From Cyclobacteriaceae bacterium (lineage in GTDB: Bacteria; Bacteroidota; Bacteroidia; Cytophagales; Cyclobacteriaceae): 64,000 nucleotides of DNA. Location of the stretch: contig JANQPQ010000024.1 in NCBI GenBank assembly GCA_028285445.1, positions 62,001-126,000 on the forward strand, in the 5' to 3' direction. A model generated the notes under the pieces. That model was not told where the DNA came from. It was given only the letters and a program-made list of their open reading frames with translations, and searched no databases. Below, one piece after another: positions 27,436-36,682 of this stretch; position 1 is the first letter of the stretch; the number at the start of each line of letters is the position of its first letter. A program made the translations under genes and the position numbers.

Positions 27436-27843
27436 TTACGCTAGCGTGCAATCAAGCATTACCACTCCCGAAATGTAGCCAGCACATAAGCCCTTAATCT
27501 CCACTTTCATACCTACTTCCAAGCCTTGGGCTGATTGATCTTCATCAGAACTCATAATACAGCGAACCCTTCGGCTTTCATTCGTATCAAGTGTAAGTAC
27601 GGTGTCGCCGTTCTCATCCACTTCCACCTTCAATAGTTTCCCAACGACACATATTCTCTTATTGAGAAAGACCTCGTTGGCATTTTCCTCGTCTGTAGAA
27701 TATACGTAATGAAGCTTGGCTGCGGAGATCTTGAATTCTGGTGTGAATTTTTCGAATTCTCTGCTGAGAGAAAAAGCAATAAAAGAGACAACTACTCCGA
27801 TTAGTAGTAAGCCCCTTGAAAATCTGTTGTTCCTCCTTGTCAT
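27436..27843 (-). CDS. OB-fold (tRNA_anti-like) membrane-anchored protein, paralogue
   Basis: A 135-residue protein built like its neighbour at 26639-27073: an N-terminal membrane anchor (about 10-28), a short linker and an OB-fold domain (ANEVFLNKRICVVGKLLKVE, TVLTLDT, RVRCIM, KVEIKGLCAGY). Shared pattern positions are FLN, V-G, D-NG-TV, RC, QGL and G-C-G. The two genes look like a local duplication that has diverged. Function unknown. Confidence 0.75.
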   Translation of the reverse strand: MTRRNNRFSRGLLLIGVVVSFIAFSLSREFEKFTPEFKISAAKLHYVYSTDEENANEVFLNKRICVVGKLLKVEVDENGDTVLTLDTNESRRVRCIMSSDEDQSAQGLEVGMKVEIKGLCAGYISGVVMLDCTLA

Positions 27844-28090
27844 TTTTAATAGGATTTAATTCAAATAATAGTCCGTTGTAAAAAACAACTAGGCAAACAT
27901 ACGGGAGGAAGTAAGTCCCTATAAATTAGGGAGGTATACATGCTGTAAACACCTTCAAAGTAGGCAGTAGACAAAAGGTGAACATCAAGCCGAAAACGTT
28001 GATTCTAGCCTTTTAGGGCTATTTTATGTGGTAACGACTTGGGCCGTTTTCCAGGGGATCGAATTCAATGGACCGCCAAATAAACGGCCT

Positions 28091-29095
28091 TTATTGATTG
28101 TGTTTTGCCAATTCCGAGAAGTTGACGTAGAAAATATTGCCATTACCATTGCTATCAATTAAAGCATGGTACTCGTCGGCGGTCAGAGCCACATCATAAC
28201 TCGATTTTAGGCTTGATCGGTCGCTTGTGAAGAAAAATGTTTGACCGTCAGCAGAAACAAAAGGGCAGAAATCAAGAAACCTGCTGTTAATACCGTTACC
28301 AAGATTCGCAGCTGGTTTCCATTCGCCGGCGTCATTCTTGAAGCTTATGTAGAGGTCACCACCACCAAGGCCATCGTCTCTTCGGAACGAACCAAAAACT
28401 AAGTAGGATTCGTCCGCGCTCACGTAGGCATTAAACTCGTCCTTTTCGCTGTTGACCCCTTCACTAAGAGATACCGGCTCCTGGTACTCTCCATTTTCAA
28501 ATACACTCATGAATATATCCTCTCCACCTTTACTTGATTCGCGTCGAGCAGTGTAATATAAATTGCCATTGGCAGCCACCGACGGGTAGAATTCATTGCC
28601 AGGGGTATTTACGGGCGCACCAATATTCCGAAGACTGTCCCAGCTATTTCCAGTTTTCGTGGCAACCCATATATCATGGTCCTTCGTCTCAGTACCCTCA
28701 TCGATTGGCCGGTTGGATACAAAGAAAAGTTGGGAACCATCAGGTGAAAAAGCGGGTTCCAGGTCCGTGAACCTCCCTGAAAATGACGCCACCTCAGCTG
28801 GCTGCCATTCCCCATCAACCTTTCTTACCTGCATAATAACATTCAGGATGCGTTTGGAACTAACCCGAGTAAAGAAAATCTCGTTGCCATCTGGCGAGAT
28901 AGCAATATCCCTTTCAAAATATCGTGTCGAAACTATGTCTGGTGCGAACATTTGCAGCTCTGATGAAGCATTTTCCCAAGTAATATTGCCGGCAGAAGTT
29001 TGATTCGATCCGTTTACCTGGTCGTTGGCATTTTCAGGATTGGTACAGGAAATTGCAGTAATAATGAAGAGCAAAAAGAAACGAGACATCAGCAT
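28091..29095 (-). CDS. PD40 beta-propeller lipoprotein
   Basis: A 334-residue lipoprotein if started at ATG 29095 (ATG 29089 is also possible); the leader ends in IITAISC, a good lipobox. Repeats of the TolB/PD40 type are evident: ISPDGNEIFFTRV, FSPDGSQLFFVSNR, VAANGNLYYTARR, VSADESYLVFGSF and VSADGQTFFFTSDR, spaced by about 45-55 residues, giving a five- or six-bladed propeller. Such proteins usually serve as periplasmic or surface binding scaffolds. No operon partner is visible; it is divergent from the permease at 29263. Confidence 0.88.
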   Translation of the reverse strand: MLMSRFFLLFIITAISCTNPENANDQVNGSNQTSAGNITWENASSELQMFAPDIVSTRYFERDIAISPDGNEIFFTRVSSKRILNVIMQVRKVDGEWQPAEVASFSGRFTDLEPAFSPDGSQLFFVSNRPIDEGTETKDHDIWVATKTGNSWDSLRNIGAPVNTPGNEFYPSVAANGNLYYTARRESSKGGEDIFMSVFENGEYQEPVSLSEGVNSEKDEFNAYVSADESYLVFGSFRRDDGLGGGDLYISFKNDAGEWKPAANLGNGINSRFLDFCPFVSADGQTFFFTSDRSSLKSSYDVALTADEYHALIDSNGNGNIFYVNFSELAKHNQ

Positions 29096-29262
29096 AGTTG
29101 TATAGGTTTGGATTGGCAAAGTTAAGTGGGGTAAAGGAATTGCCGAATGTTATTTTATAAGTGGAAACACCAATGCAACTTTGTTGTCGTTATTGAAGTC
29201 TAAACAGCAGGCGTAACTTATTGCTACTGTGTATCGTCTTAATTGAATCAAACTAACTTAAA

Positions 29263-31632
29263 ATGGTCAAGAACTACATCAAAACCGCACTACGAAACCT
29301 ACTCAAAAACAAGCTCACTTCCTTCATTAATATATTTGGCCTTGCCCTTGCCATTGGCTGCAGCCTGGTAGTTTACGTGTTCATCAATTTCGAATTTACG
29401 ATGAATAGCTTCCATGAGAACAAAGACAATATTTACCTGGTGACCAATGTTGTAGAACGCGATGGCAACTCGCAGGAATGGGGCGACTCACCGTCGCCAA
29501 TAGGAGCGATGCTGAAGCAAGATTTTTCGCAGATTGACAAGGTAGTACGATTCGATGGCCGTGGCGGCGTAATGCGATACAATGACAAAGTATTTCAGGA
29601 GTTTGTGAGATATGCCGACGATGACTTCTTCAATATGTTCACTTTCAAATTAAAATGGGGAAGTGCTGACGCGCACAAAGAACCATCAAAAGTGATCATC
29701 AGCGAAAGAATTTCAGATAAGTATTTTGGATCAAATAATCCAGTTGGAGAACAGATCACCTTCACCTTTGGTGACAAGGTGTTATCTTATGAAATAGGCG
29801 GAGTGGCCGAGAAGTTTCCCAACAAGTCAAGCTTCAACTTCAATATATTGGCTTCTTATGATCAGATTAAACTTGCTGATGAAGAGATCGATTTTGAAGA
29901 CTGGACTGATTTCATTTCGGCAACGTTCATTCAGGTTAATGACCCACAACAAGTAGATATCATCAGGGAGAAGATGGACAAGTACGTGGCATTACAAAAC
30001 GCCGCGGATGAGGATTGGCCAGCTAGCTCTTACCCGATTAGATCATTTAATAACTTCTTTACAGAGCGACATGATGTTTGGGGTTCAGTGATTGGTAGTC
30101 AAGATCCGGTTGCAAGGGTGGTCTTGTCGATCATTGGCATATTCATGCTGGTGTTAGCCTGTTTCAATTATATTAATATAGCGGTGGTGTCAGCAACAAA
30201 GCGACTGAAAGAGATTGGTATCAGGAAAGTAGTTGGAGGTAGCAGGAAGATGATAGTTTGGCAGTTTCTCAGCGAAAATGTAATCATCACCTTCTTTGCC
30301 CTGGTGCTAGGAGTAGTTTTTGCCTGGACTATGTTCGTTCCATGGTTTGATAACCTTTTTACCATTGGACTTACTTTGGATCTCTCTGATCCTATTCTTT
30401 GGTTTTTCTTTATTGCCATCCTGCTCATCACCGGTGTTGCATCTGGAGCATATCCTGCGTTTTACATATCCTCATTTAAGGCTGTAAGTATCTTTCGTGG
30501 TAAGCAGAAGTTCGGTGGCAAGAACATCTTTACCAAGATCTTCCTCACCTTCCAGTTTGTACTTGCCTTGCTGACAATAGTCTGTGGCATCATGTTCGTG
30601 CAAAATGTTGATTATCAGCGAGCCAGGGATTGGGGTTACAATCAGGAGCAAACACTGGTAGTGCCGGTTCCCGACCAGGCTGCATATGCGGAATTAAGGA
30701 ATGAGGTTATCCAGAACCCAAATGTTATCGGCCATGCCGGCTCAGCTAACCATCTGGGAAGATCCAATCGATTGGCAGTTGTTGAGATAGTAGATAAGAA
30801 ATACGAGTTTAGAACCTTAGGAGTGGGAGAGGACTATGTGGAAATTATGGAGCTTCGTTTGTTACAAGGAAGAAGCTTTGATAAGAATTTACGGACGGAT
30901 ATTGATCAATCTATTCTTATCAATGAAACGATGATGGAGAAAATGGAATGGGAGGATCCAATTGGCAAATCCCTAACCTTTGATAGTGTTGAGTACTTCG
31001 TGGTTGGAGTGCTTGAGGATTTTCACTACCAGAGTTTCTGGAACAAAATTCGCCCGACCTTCGTCCGACTCGCTGAAGAAGAAGATTACCGGTTTCTGTC
31101 ATTACGCGTAAAAGCTGGTTCAGCTGTAGAAACTGCTGACTATTTGGAAGCGACATGGAAAAAAATGTTTCCTGATCTTCCATACACTGGTTTTTATCAA
31201 GATCAGGTGTTCGACAACTATTTCCAGGAGTTGGATGGCCATGGAAAAATCATGGCCTTTACCGCAACCCTCGCGGTTATTCTATCCTGCATGGGTTTGT
31301 TTGGGCTTGTTTCTCTTAATGTTGCACGTAAAATGCGAGATTTCAGTATTCGAAAAGTACTGGGAGCAGGGTTAAGCAGCATAGTTGGCGGAGTCAATCA
31401 GCAATTCATTTGGTTGCTAGGAATTGCTGTCGTGATCGGTGGCCCGTTAAGTTATTTTGTGATGCAACTGTTCTTTGCCTCTGTCTATGATAGTGGCTAC
31501 TATATGCCGGTGGAAGTGCTTTCTGTGATGTATGGTGTATTCCTTCTGGTAATAACCGCCGTCGTCACCGTAAGTTCTCAGGTTTATAAGGTATTGGTAT
31601 CCAATCCTGTTGACTCACTTCGCAATGAGTAA
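29263..31632 (+). CDS. ABC transporter permease (FtsX/MacB type)
   Basis: A 789-residue membrane protein without the prefix domain of its relative at 22435. It has the standard layout: N-terminal LRNLLKNKLTSFINIFGLAL with the first span, MacB-like periplasmic core (about 45-250), FtsX block with VSATKRLKEIGIRKVVGGSR and three spans (about 280-410), a second periplasmic core and a closing FtsX block with RDFSIRKVLGAG (about 670-780). The ATPase is not in the window. Its stop codon directly abuts the stop of the convergent TrpF-like gene. Confidence 0.93.
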   Translation: MVKNYIKTALRNLLKNKLTSFINIFGLALAIGCSLVVYVFINFEFTMNSFHENKDNIYLVTNVVERDGNSQEWGDSPSPIGAMLKQDFSQIDKVVRFDGRGGVMRYNDKVFQEFVRYADDDFFNMFTFKLKWGSADAHKEPSKVIISERISDKYFGSNNPVGEQITFTFGDKVLSYEIGGVAEKFPNKSSFNFNILASYDQIKLADEEIDFEDWTDFISATFIQVNDPQQVDIIREKMDKYVALQNAADEDWPASSYPIRSFNNFFTERHDVWGSVIGSQDPVARVVLSIIGIFMLVLACFNYINIAVVSATKRLKEIGIRKVVGGSRKMIVWQFLSENVIITFFALVLGVVFAWTMFVPWFDNLFTIGLTLDLSDPILWFFFIAILLITGVASGAYPAFYISSFKAVSIFRGKQKFGGKNIFTKIFLTFQFVLALLTIVCGIMFVQNVDYQRARDWGYNQEQTLVVPVPDQAAYAELRNEVIQNPNVIGHAGSANHLGRSNRLAVVEIVDKKYEFRTLGVGEDYVEIMELRLLQGRSFDKNLRTDIDQSILINETMMEKMEWEDPIGKSLTFDSVEYFVVGVLEDFHYQSFWNKIRPTFVRLAEEEDYRFLSLRVKAGSAVETADYLEATWKKMFPDLPYTGFYQDQVFDNYFQELDGHGKIMAFTATLAVILSCMGLFGLVSLNVARKMRDFSIRKVLGAGLSSIVGGVNQQFIWLLGIAVVIGGPLSYFVMQLFFASVYDSGYYMPVEVLSVMYGVFLLVITAVVTVSSQVYKVLVSNPVDSLRNE

Positions 31633-32247
31633 TTAATCGTCGTCTTCCAGGGCTTCCAGTATGTCCATCAGCTCATCATAGTCTTTGTAGCCGGGCCTGA
31701 TCTCTTCGCTTCCCTTTAGCGAAATTCCTTTAAGAGGCACGCTACTTAGCACATGATGCACATTATTCTTATTAATGCCGTAGCCCAGTATTACGGGATA
31801 GTCTTTTGCTACTTGCTGGATTAACTTTCTCTCATCGATTTGTAGCTTATCATCATTGCTGATAATGAGATAATATTCTACCTGGTGTACCGTGGCTTTC
31901 AACAACTCAAACAATTCTTCCTCATGAAGGTCGATGTAGTCGTTGATATTAATTCTTAGGATAAGCTTCTCGCAGATAGATTTAGCACGTTCTAACTCCT
32001 GGTGGTTGCGGAGCTCAAGATATTGGATTGGATAAGAAGGATAATAAATCAGTTCATCATTTATCTCTCCCACAAAATCAATTCCAGCCACCCACTCCGC
32101 AATTTCCCTAAACTTCATTAGTTCCATATAGTACTCTGATTGCGGGTCAATATTGAACCCGATCAGTTGTACTCCCATGCCGGCGCAATATCGGGCGTCA
32201 CTTAGGTTTGTAACCTGAGAGATTTTCACCAAAGTTTTAAGTGCCAT
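31633..32247 (-). CDS. TrpF-like TIM-barrel protein lacking the catalytic Cys
   Basis: A 204-residue protein resembling phosphoribosylanthranilate isomerase: LVKISQVTNLSDARYCAGMG at the start aligns with the TrpF KICG-x-T...DA...GA pattern, VQLIGFNIDPQSEY with the GF..p.S.R block, and VILGYGINKNNVHH with the C-terminal GGI...NV block. The catalytic Cys of KICG is replaced by Ser (KISQ), and no trp genes are nearby. It is therefore probably not a working PRA isomerase; function is unknown. It is divergent from mnmA. Confidence 0.7.
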   Translation of the reverse strand: MALKTLVKISQVTNLSDARYCAGMGVQLIGFNIDPQSEYYMELMKFREIAEWVAGIDFVGEINDELIYYPSYPIQYLELRNHQELERAKSICEKLILRININDYIDLHEEELFELLKATVHQVEYYLIISNDDKLQIDERKLIQQVAKDYPVILGYGINKNNVHHVLSSVPLKGISLKGSEEIRPGYKDYDELMDILEALEDDD

Positions 32248-32319
32248 TTTCTTAGTTATTACTAGACAAAGTAAGCCATTTTATTGTTTCATATGAACTG
32301 GCAGAAGCCTGAGAAGGGC

Positions 32320-32327
32320 TATATTTG
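32320..32327 (+). promoter_or_regulatory. Candidate -7 element TATATTTG for mnmA
   Basis: An exact TAnnTTTG match about 70 bases before the mnmA start. The -33 element is not clear, so only the -7 half is supported. Confidence 0.35.
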
Positions 32328-32398
32328 CGGATAATTCCACTTAGGGATAGAATATTTGTTTTACAAGGTAGGCTTTGAACCTACTGAAAGGAGGCAAA

Positions 32399-33517
32399 AT
32401 GAGTAAAAAAGGAAGAGTGCTGGTGGCTATGAGCGGTGGCATTGATAGCTCACTGGCAGCAGTATTACTGCACGAACAAGGCTACGAAGTAATTGGCATG
32501 ACCATGAAAACCTGGGATTATGCCAACTCAGGAGGTGGCAAAAAAGAAACCGGCTGTTGCAGCCTTGATTCTATTAACGATGCCCGAAACATCGCGGTAT
32601 CTTTGGGGTTCCCACACTACATACTTGATATCAGGGAAGAATTTGGCGATTATGTGATTGACCATTTCACCAGCGAGTACCTGGACGGTAGAACACCAAA
32701 CCCTTGTGTCTTGTGTAATACACATATCAAATGGGATTCACTGCTGAGAAGGGCTGATAATCTTGACTGCGAGTACATAGTAACCGGCCATTATGCCAAA
32801 GTAAGAGAAGAAACTGGCCGATACATTATTTCAAGGGGAAAAGACCTAAACAAGGATCAGTCTTATGCACTTTGGGGAGTTTCTCAAGAGAGCCTAAGCC
32901 GCACCATGCTTCCCCTAGGGGAGCTAACCAAACCTGAGATCAGAGATATGGCCCTTGACCGAGGCTTTGTGGAGCTCGTAAACAAGTCGGAATCTTATGA
33001 AATATGCTTTGTGCCAGACAACGACTATAGGGGTTTCCTAAAGAGGAGAGTTCCTAATCTTGAAGAGGATGTAAGCGGTGGTGAGTTTATTTTGGAAGAT
33101 GGAACCGTGGTTGGACAGCACGAAGGTTATCCGTTTTACACAGTTGGCCAACGTAAGGGATTAGGAGTAGCCTTGGGTTACCCAGTGTATGTTACGGAGA
33201 TACAGAAGGAGGCCAATCGAGTGGTACTGGGAACATTTGATGAGCTGGCTCGAGACGGCATGTACGTTAAGAAACTGAATATGAGCAAGTACCAAAGTTT
33301 AAATGAGAGGTTGGACACTGTAACGAAAGTGCGCTACAATGATACTGGCACTCCAGCCGTTATAGAGCAGGTAGGGGATACCATGAAAGTTTTCTTTGGC
33401 AAAGGGGTACATGCCATAGCACCAGGCCAGGCAGCTGTTTTTTATGAAGGAGACGATGTAGTAGGGGGGGGATGGATTCATTCGAGTTTTAACCAACATG
33501 TTGCGGCAAAGGTCTAA
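32399..33517 (+). CDS. mnmA: tRNA-specific 2-thiouridylase MnmA
   Basis: A 372-residue cytosolic enzyme that thiolates U34 of Lys, Glu and Gln tRNAs. The start is ATG 32399, preceded by a strong Shine-Dalgarno (GAAAGGAGG, 32386-32394), rare in this phylum; an in-frame TTG lies at 32375. PP-loop ATP site: MSGGIDSS (residues 11-18). Catalytic Cys pair: NPCVLCN (near 103) and YEICFVPDNDYRGF. The C-terminal part has VGQRKGLGVALGYPVYV. All hallmarks are intact. It is the first gene of a plus-strand run and overlaps the following lipoprotein gene by 20 bases. Confidence 0.97.
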   Translation: MSKKGRVLVAMSGGIDSSLAAVLLHEQGYEVIGMTMKTWDYANSGGGKKETGCCSLDSINDARNIAVSLGFPHYILDIREEFGDYVIDHFTSEYLDGRTPNPCVLCNTHIKWDSLLRRADNLDCEYIVTGHYAKVREETGRYIISRGKDLNKDQSYALWGVSQESLSRTMLPLGELTKPEIRDMALDRGFVELVNKSESYEICFVPDNDYRGFLKRRVPNLEEDVSGGEFILEDGTVVGQHEGYPFYTVGQRKGLGVALGYPVYVTEIQKEANRVVLGTFDELARDGMYVKKLNMSKYQSLNERLDTVTKVRYNDTGTPAVIEQVGDTMKVFFGKGVHAIAPGQAAVFYEGDDVVGGGWIHSSFNQHVAAKV

Positions 33518-34283
33518 ATACATATTCTATTGCCTGGTCGTGCTGGTAGCTGCTGGTTGTAGTCGTCAAATCGAACCAAACTTTGATGACTTTGGCTATA
33601 ACTATTTTCCACTGAATGTTGGAGATTTTAGAGTTTACCAGGTTGAGCAAATCACCTTTCGGGGAATTGACGTGGGAACTGATAGTCTCGACTTTCAATT
33701 AAGAGAGCATGTGGTGGATTCCTTCATCAACCAAGCTGGCGGAGTTTCTTATAAGGTTGAAAGATCTACAAGGCTATTGCCTACTGACCCCTGGGTTTTG
33801 GATTCCGTGTGGACAGCCCGCAGAGATGAGGTAAGGGCCGTTAGCACTGAAAACAATACGCCTTTTATTAAGCTAGTCTTTCCTATAAGCGAAGGCAAAA
33901 CATGGGATGGAAACAAACTAAACAACGCTCCTTGTACAAATGATTTAGGGCTCTCTGACTCCCTCTACTGTGATGCCTATGAAATGGTAAGCATCAGGGA
34001 GAACTTTGAACTAGATACGATGGTCTTTGAAAATACCATTACCGTCATCCAGCAAGATAGCAGGGACCCTCTTTTTATTACTAGCGACGATGTGAGAAAA
34101 GAGGTATATCAATTAGATGTTGGCTTGGTTTATAAGGAATCGTTCGTTGTAAATTACGTGCAATGTGCCGTTGGTGCCGATAATAGTTGCTGCTTAAACG
34201 GGGATCTGAATCCAACCTGCGTGACCACCGTCGATCGTGGTTTGGTGTTAAAGCAAGTACTAATAGATTCTGGAGTAGAATAG
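33498..34283 (+). CDS. Lipoprotein of unknown function
   Basis: A 261-residue protein with lipoprotein signal ending VLVAAGCS (Cys21). The mature part begins with NYFPLNVGDFRVYQVEQ, a pattern frequent in Bacteroidota lipoproteins (beta-rich, N-terminal 'YFPL..G..W.Y' block). Several Cys occur near the end (VQCAVGADNSCCLNGDLNPTC), possibly disulfide-bonded outside the cytoplasm. No named function. It overlaps the end of mnmA by 20 bases and precedes the subtilase by 65 bases. Confidence 0.8.
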   Translation: MLRQRSKYIFYCLVVLVAAGCSRQIEPNFDDFGYNYFPLNVGDFRVYQVEQITFRGIDVGTDSLDFQLREHVVDSFINQAGGVSYKVERSTRLLPTDPWVLDSVWTARRDEVRAVSTENNTPFIKLVFPISEGKTWDGNKLNNAPCTNDLGLSDSLYCDAYEMVSIRENFELDTMVFENTITVIQQDSRDPLFITSDDVRKEVYQLDVGLVYKESFVVNYVQCAVGADNSCCLNGDLNPTCVTTVDRGLVLKQVLIDSGVE

Positions 34284-34348
34284 GATGGCAAGGACTTTGA
34301 GATTATTGAAACTACAAGTACTTGAATTACGATATATGGGGTAACGAA

Positions 34349-35977
34349 GTGATAAAGATCGAAACCATACTAAAATTACTGGGGATATGGTTATTGCTGT
34401 TAATGTCAGCAGTCATCGCCGTGGCGCAGGATCGCTATGTGGTTCACTTTAAGGACAAGAATGGTACGCAGTTTCGTATTGATAGACCCGAAGAGTTCTT
34501 GTCACCGAGGGCAATCGCCAGGAGATTGAAAAGCGGTGTCGCTGTAACAGCCGAAGATTTTCCAGTCAACCCAAGCTACTTGTCTGGCCTGCGGAATCAA
34601 GGTGCGGAAGTTTTCTATGCGTCCCGATGGTTTAATGCTGCCTTAATTGAGGTAAATAGTGAAGACCTGGCGGCAATATCTTCCTTGCCATATGTCGACG
34701 CCGTTGAATTTGTTGCCCCAGGCAACAAGCTAACAGCACAAGCAAATATTCGCCGGGTAAAGCGACAAACCGGCAGAAGTAGCATCATGTCCTCAGATAT
34801 TCAAAATGAGATGTTAGGGGTTGATGTGATGCATCAGGACGGCTTTGATGGTGAAGGATTAATCATTGCAGTTTGTGACGGCGGTTTTGCCAATGTAAAC
34901 AGCATCGATGCCTTTGAACACCTGTACAATACAAATCGGGTGTTACACACCTTCGACTTCACAACCAACACTAGCGATGTGTACCGTTTTAGTGATCATG
35001 GAACTGGTGTGCTTTCTGCCATCGCCGGTTTAGAACAAAACCAATTTACCGGTACTGCGCCCGGTGCCAGTGTAATGTTATTCGTAACTGAAGACGTATT
35101 TAGCGAGTACAGGATTGAAGAGTATAATTGGCTTTTTGCCGCTGAGGTAGCTGATAGTTCCGGGGTTGATATCATCAACACCAGCTTGGGGTATAGTACA
35201 TTTTCTGATCCAGCTATGAACTACACCTATGCGGATCTCGATGGTCAAACTACAGTTATAAGTCGTGCTGCCACAACTGCTGCTACCAAGGGTATGCTTG
35301 TTGTAAATAGCGCTGGCAACTCTGGTAACAAGTTGTGGAATTTCATAAATGCACCATCTGATGCCAAGGGCATACTTGCTATTGGCGCCGTTACTACTAA
35401 TCAAACACGATCTTCCTTCAGCTCTTTTGGCCCTACGGCAGATGGACGGACGAAACCTGAATTAGTAGCACTGGGTACGGCAACAAGTGTAATCAACGGC
35501 AATGGCAACAATGTAAATTCCAGCGGAACTTCTTTTTCGTCTCCATTAATTGCAGGCTTTGCCGCTGGCATTTGGCAGGCGAATCCTACACTTTCTAGTA
35601 GTGAGTTACGCGATTTACTAATGCAATCAGGTAGCAATGCTGGCGATCCCAATAACGAAATTGGCCATGGAATACCTAATTATTCGGCAATAAAGAATAT
35701 CCAGAACCAACAATCGCAGCAAGAAAATTTCCAGATATTTCCAAACCCGGTTTTTAATTCCCATCTCAGCATCACCACCCGAGATCCCATCGAGTTCAGC
35801 ACAGCAACTGTTTCGCTGTTCAATCTTTCAGGGCAACAACTACTGGCGAGGGAAGTGTCTTTCAATTGGCTTAACGTCTCAAGGCAGATAGACTTTAGTG
35901 TAATACCAGCTGGTGTTTACATCCTGCAAATTACCGCCGAAGATACCAGTAATCGTTTGAGGGTAGTTAAGCAGTAA
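34349..35977 (+). CDS. Subtilisin-like S8 peptidase with type IX secretion sorting domain
   Basis: A 542-residue secreted protease. GTG at 34349 is chosen because it begins a proper signal peptide (IKIETILKLLGIWLLLLMSA, ending VAQ); an in-frame TTG lies at 34322. After a propeptide of about 120 residues the S8 domain shows Asp177 in IIAVCDGGF, His217 in FSDHGTGVLSAIAG and Ser in SSGTSFSSPLIAG. The last 80 residues (FQIFPNPVFNSHLSI to PAGVYILQI) are a T9SS type A sorting domain, so the mature enzyme should be exported across the outer membrane. The T9SS machinery itself is not encoded in this window. Confidence 0.95.
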   Translation: MIKIETILKLLGIWLLLLMSAVIAVAQDRYVVHFKDKNGTQFRIDRPEEFLSPRAIARRLKSGVAVTAEDFPVNPSYLSGLRNQGAEVFYASRWFNAALIEVNSEDLAAISSLPYVDAVEFVAPGNKLTAQANIRRVKRQTGRSSIMSSDIQNEMLGVDVMHQDGFDGEGLIIAVCDGGFANVNSIDAFEHLYNTNRVLHTFDFTTNTSDVYRFSDHGTGVLSAIAGLEQNQFTGTAPGASVMLFVTEDVFSEYRIEEYNWLFAAEVADSSGVDIINTSLGYSTFSDPAMNYTYADLDGQTTVISRAATTAATKGMLVVNSAGNSGNKLWNFINAPSDAKGILAIGAVTTNQTRSSFSSFGPTADGRTKPELVALGTATSVINGNGNNVNSSGTSFSSPLIAGFAAGIWQANPTLSSSELRDLLMQSGSNAGDPNNEIGHGIPNYSAIKNIQNQQSQQENFQIFPNPVFNSHLSITTRDPIEFSTATVSLFNLSGQQLLAREVSFNWLNVSRQIDFSVIPAGVYILQITAEDTSNRLRVVKQ

Positions 35978-36014
35978 TTTCTGTTTATCTTTAGGCAATT
36001 CTTAGCAGATTCCC

Positions 36015-36665
36015 ATGCCTATAATAGCCCCGTCAATTCTCGCAGCCGATTTCGCAAATATCCAAAGTGAAGTAGAAATGCTTAACAGCAGTGAAGCCGA
36101 TTGGCTTCACATCGATATTATGGATGGAAGGTTCGTTCCTAACATTTCTTTCGGACTGCCAGTGTGCAAAGCCATCCAAAAGCATGCGCAAAAGCCAATG
36201 GATGTGCATCTGATGATAGAGAATCCTGAGAATTACGTTGAGGCTTTCAAAGAAGCGGGGGCTGATATTATTTCAGTACACCTTGAGGCCTGCTCTCATC
36301 TTCATCGTAACATCCATCAGTTAAAAGAGCTTGGTTGTAAGGCTGGAGTGGCTATTAATCCGCATACCCCCATTAGTCATTTGGAAGATGTCATCAAGGA
36401 TATAGATCTGGTTTGTATGATGTCTGTAAATCCTGGTTTCGGAGGACAAAAATTCATAGAACACAGTTTCGACAAGGTAAAGCGGCTTAGGGAATTGATA
36501 GATAGGCATGGAAGTGCCGCACAGATAGAAGTGGATGGAGGAGTAAATCAAGACAACGCACCTGCCTTGATTAATGCGGGAGCTGATGTATTGGTAGCTG
36601 GAAGCTTCGTTTTTAGTTCACCCAATCCCCTGGACACTATATCCCGACTGAAAAGCGTTAATTAA
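36015..36665 (+). CDS. rpe: Ribulose-phosphate 3-epimerase
   Basis: A 216-residue TIM-barrel enzyme interconverting D-ribulose 5-phosphate and D-xylulose 5-phosphate in the pentose phosphate pathway. Family blocks are complete: APSILAADFANI, the metal site LHIDIMDGRFVPNISFG, MDVHLMIENPE with catalytic region, VCMMSVNPGFGGQKFIE and EVDGGVN with the second catalytic Asp. Length is standard. It lies 37 bases after the subtilase and 17 bases before the TonB receptor, so transcription may be shared. Confidence 0.97.
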   Translation: MPIIAPSILAADFANIQSEVEMLNSSEADWLHIDIMDGRFVPNISFGLPVCKAIQKHAQKPMDVHLMIENPENYVEAFKEAGADIISVHLEACSHLHRNIHQLKELGCKAGVAINPHTPISHLEDVIKDIDLVCMMSVNPGFGGQKFIEHSFDKVKRLRELIDRHGSAAQIEVDGGVNQDNAPALINAGADVLVAGSFVFSSPNPLDTISRLKSVN

Positions 36666-36682
36666 GCGGCAAAACCGGCCTC

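Noticed and set aside
27281-27478. A short plus-strand open frame in the OB-fold spacer
   Set aside because: No start context or protein-like features; it overlaps the hairpin and the end of a real minus-strand gene.
28042-28089. GGCCGTTT / AAACGGCC inverted repeat as a terminator
   Set aside because: Arms are perfect but the loop is 32 bases and no T-run follows, so termination is not supported.
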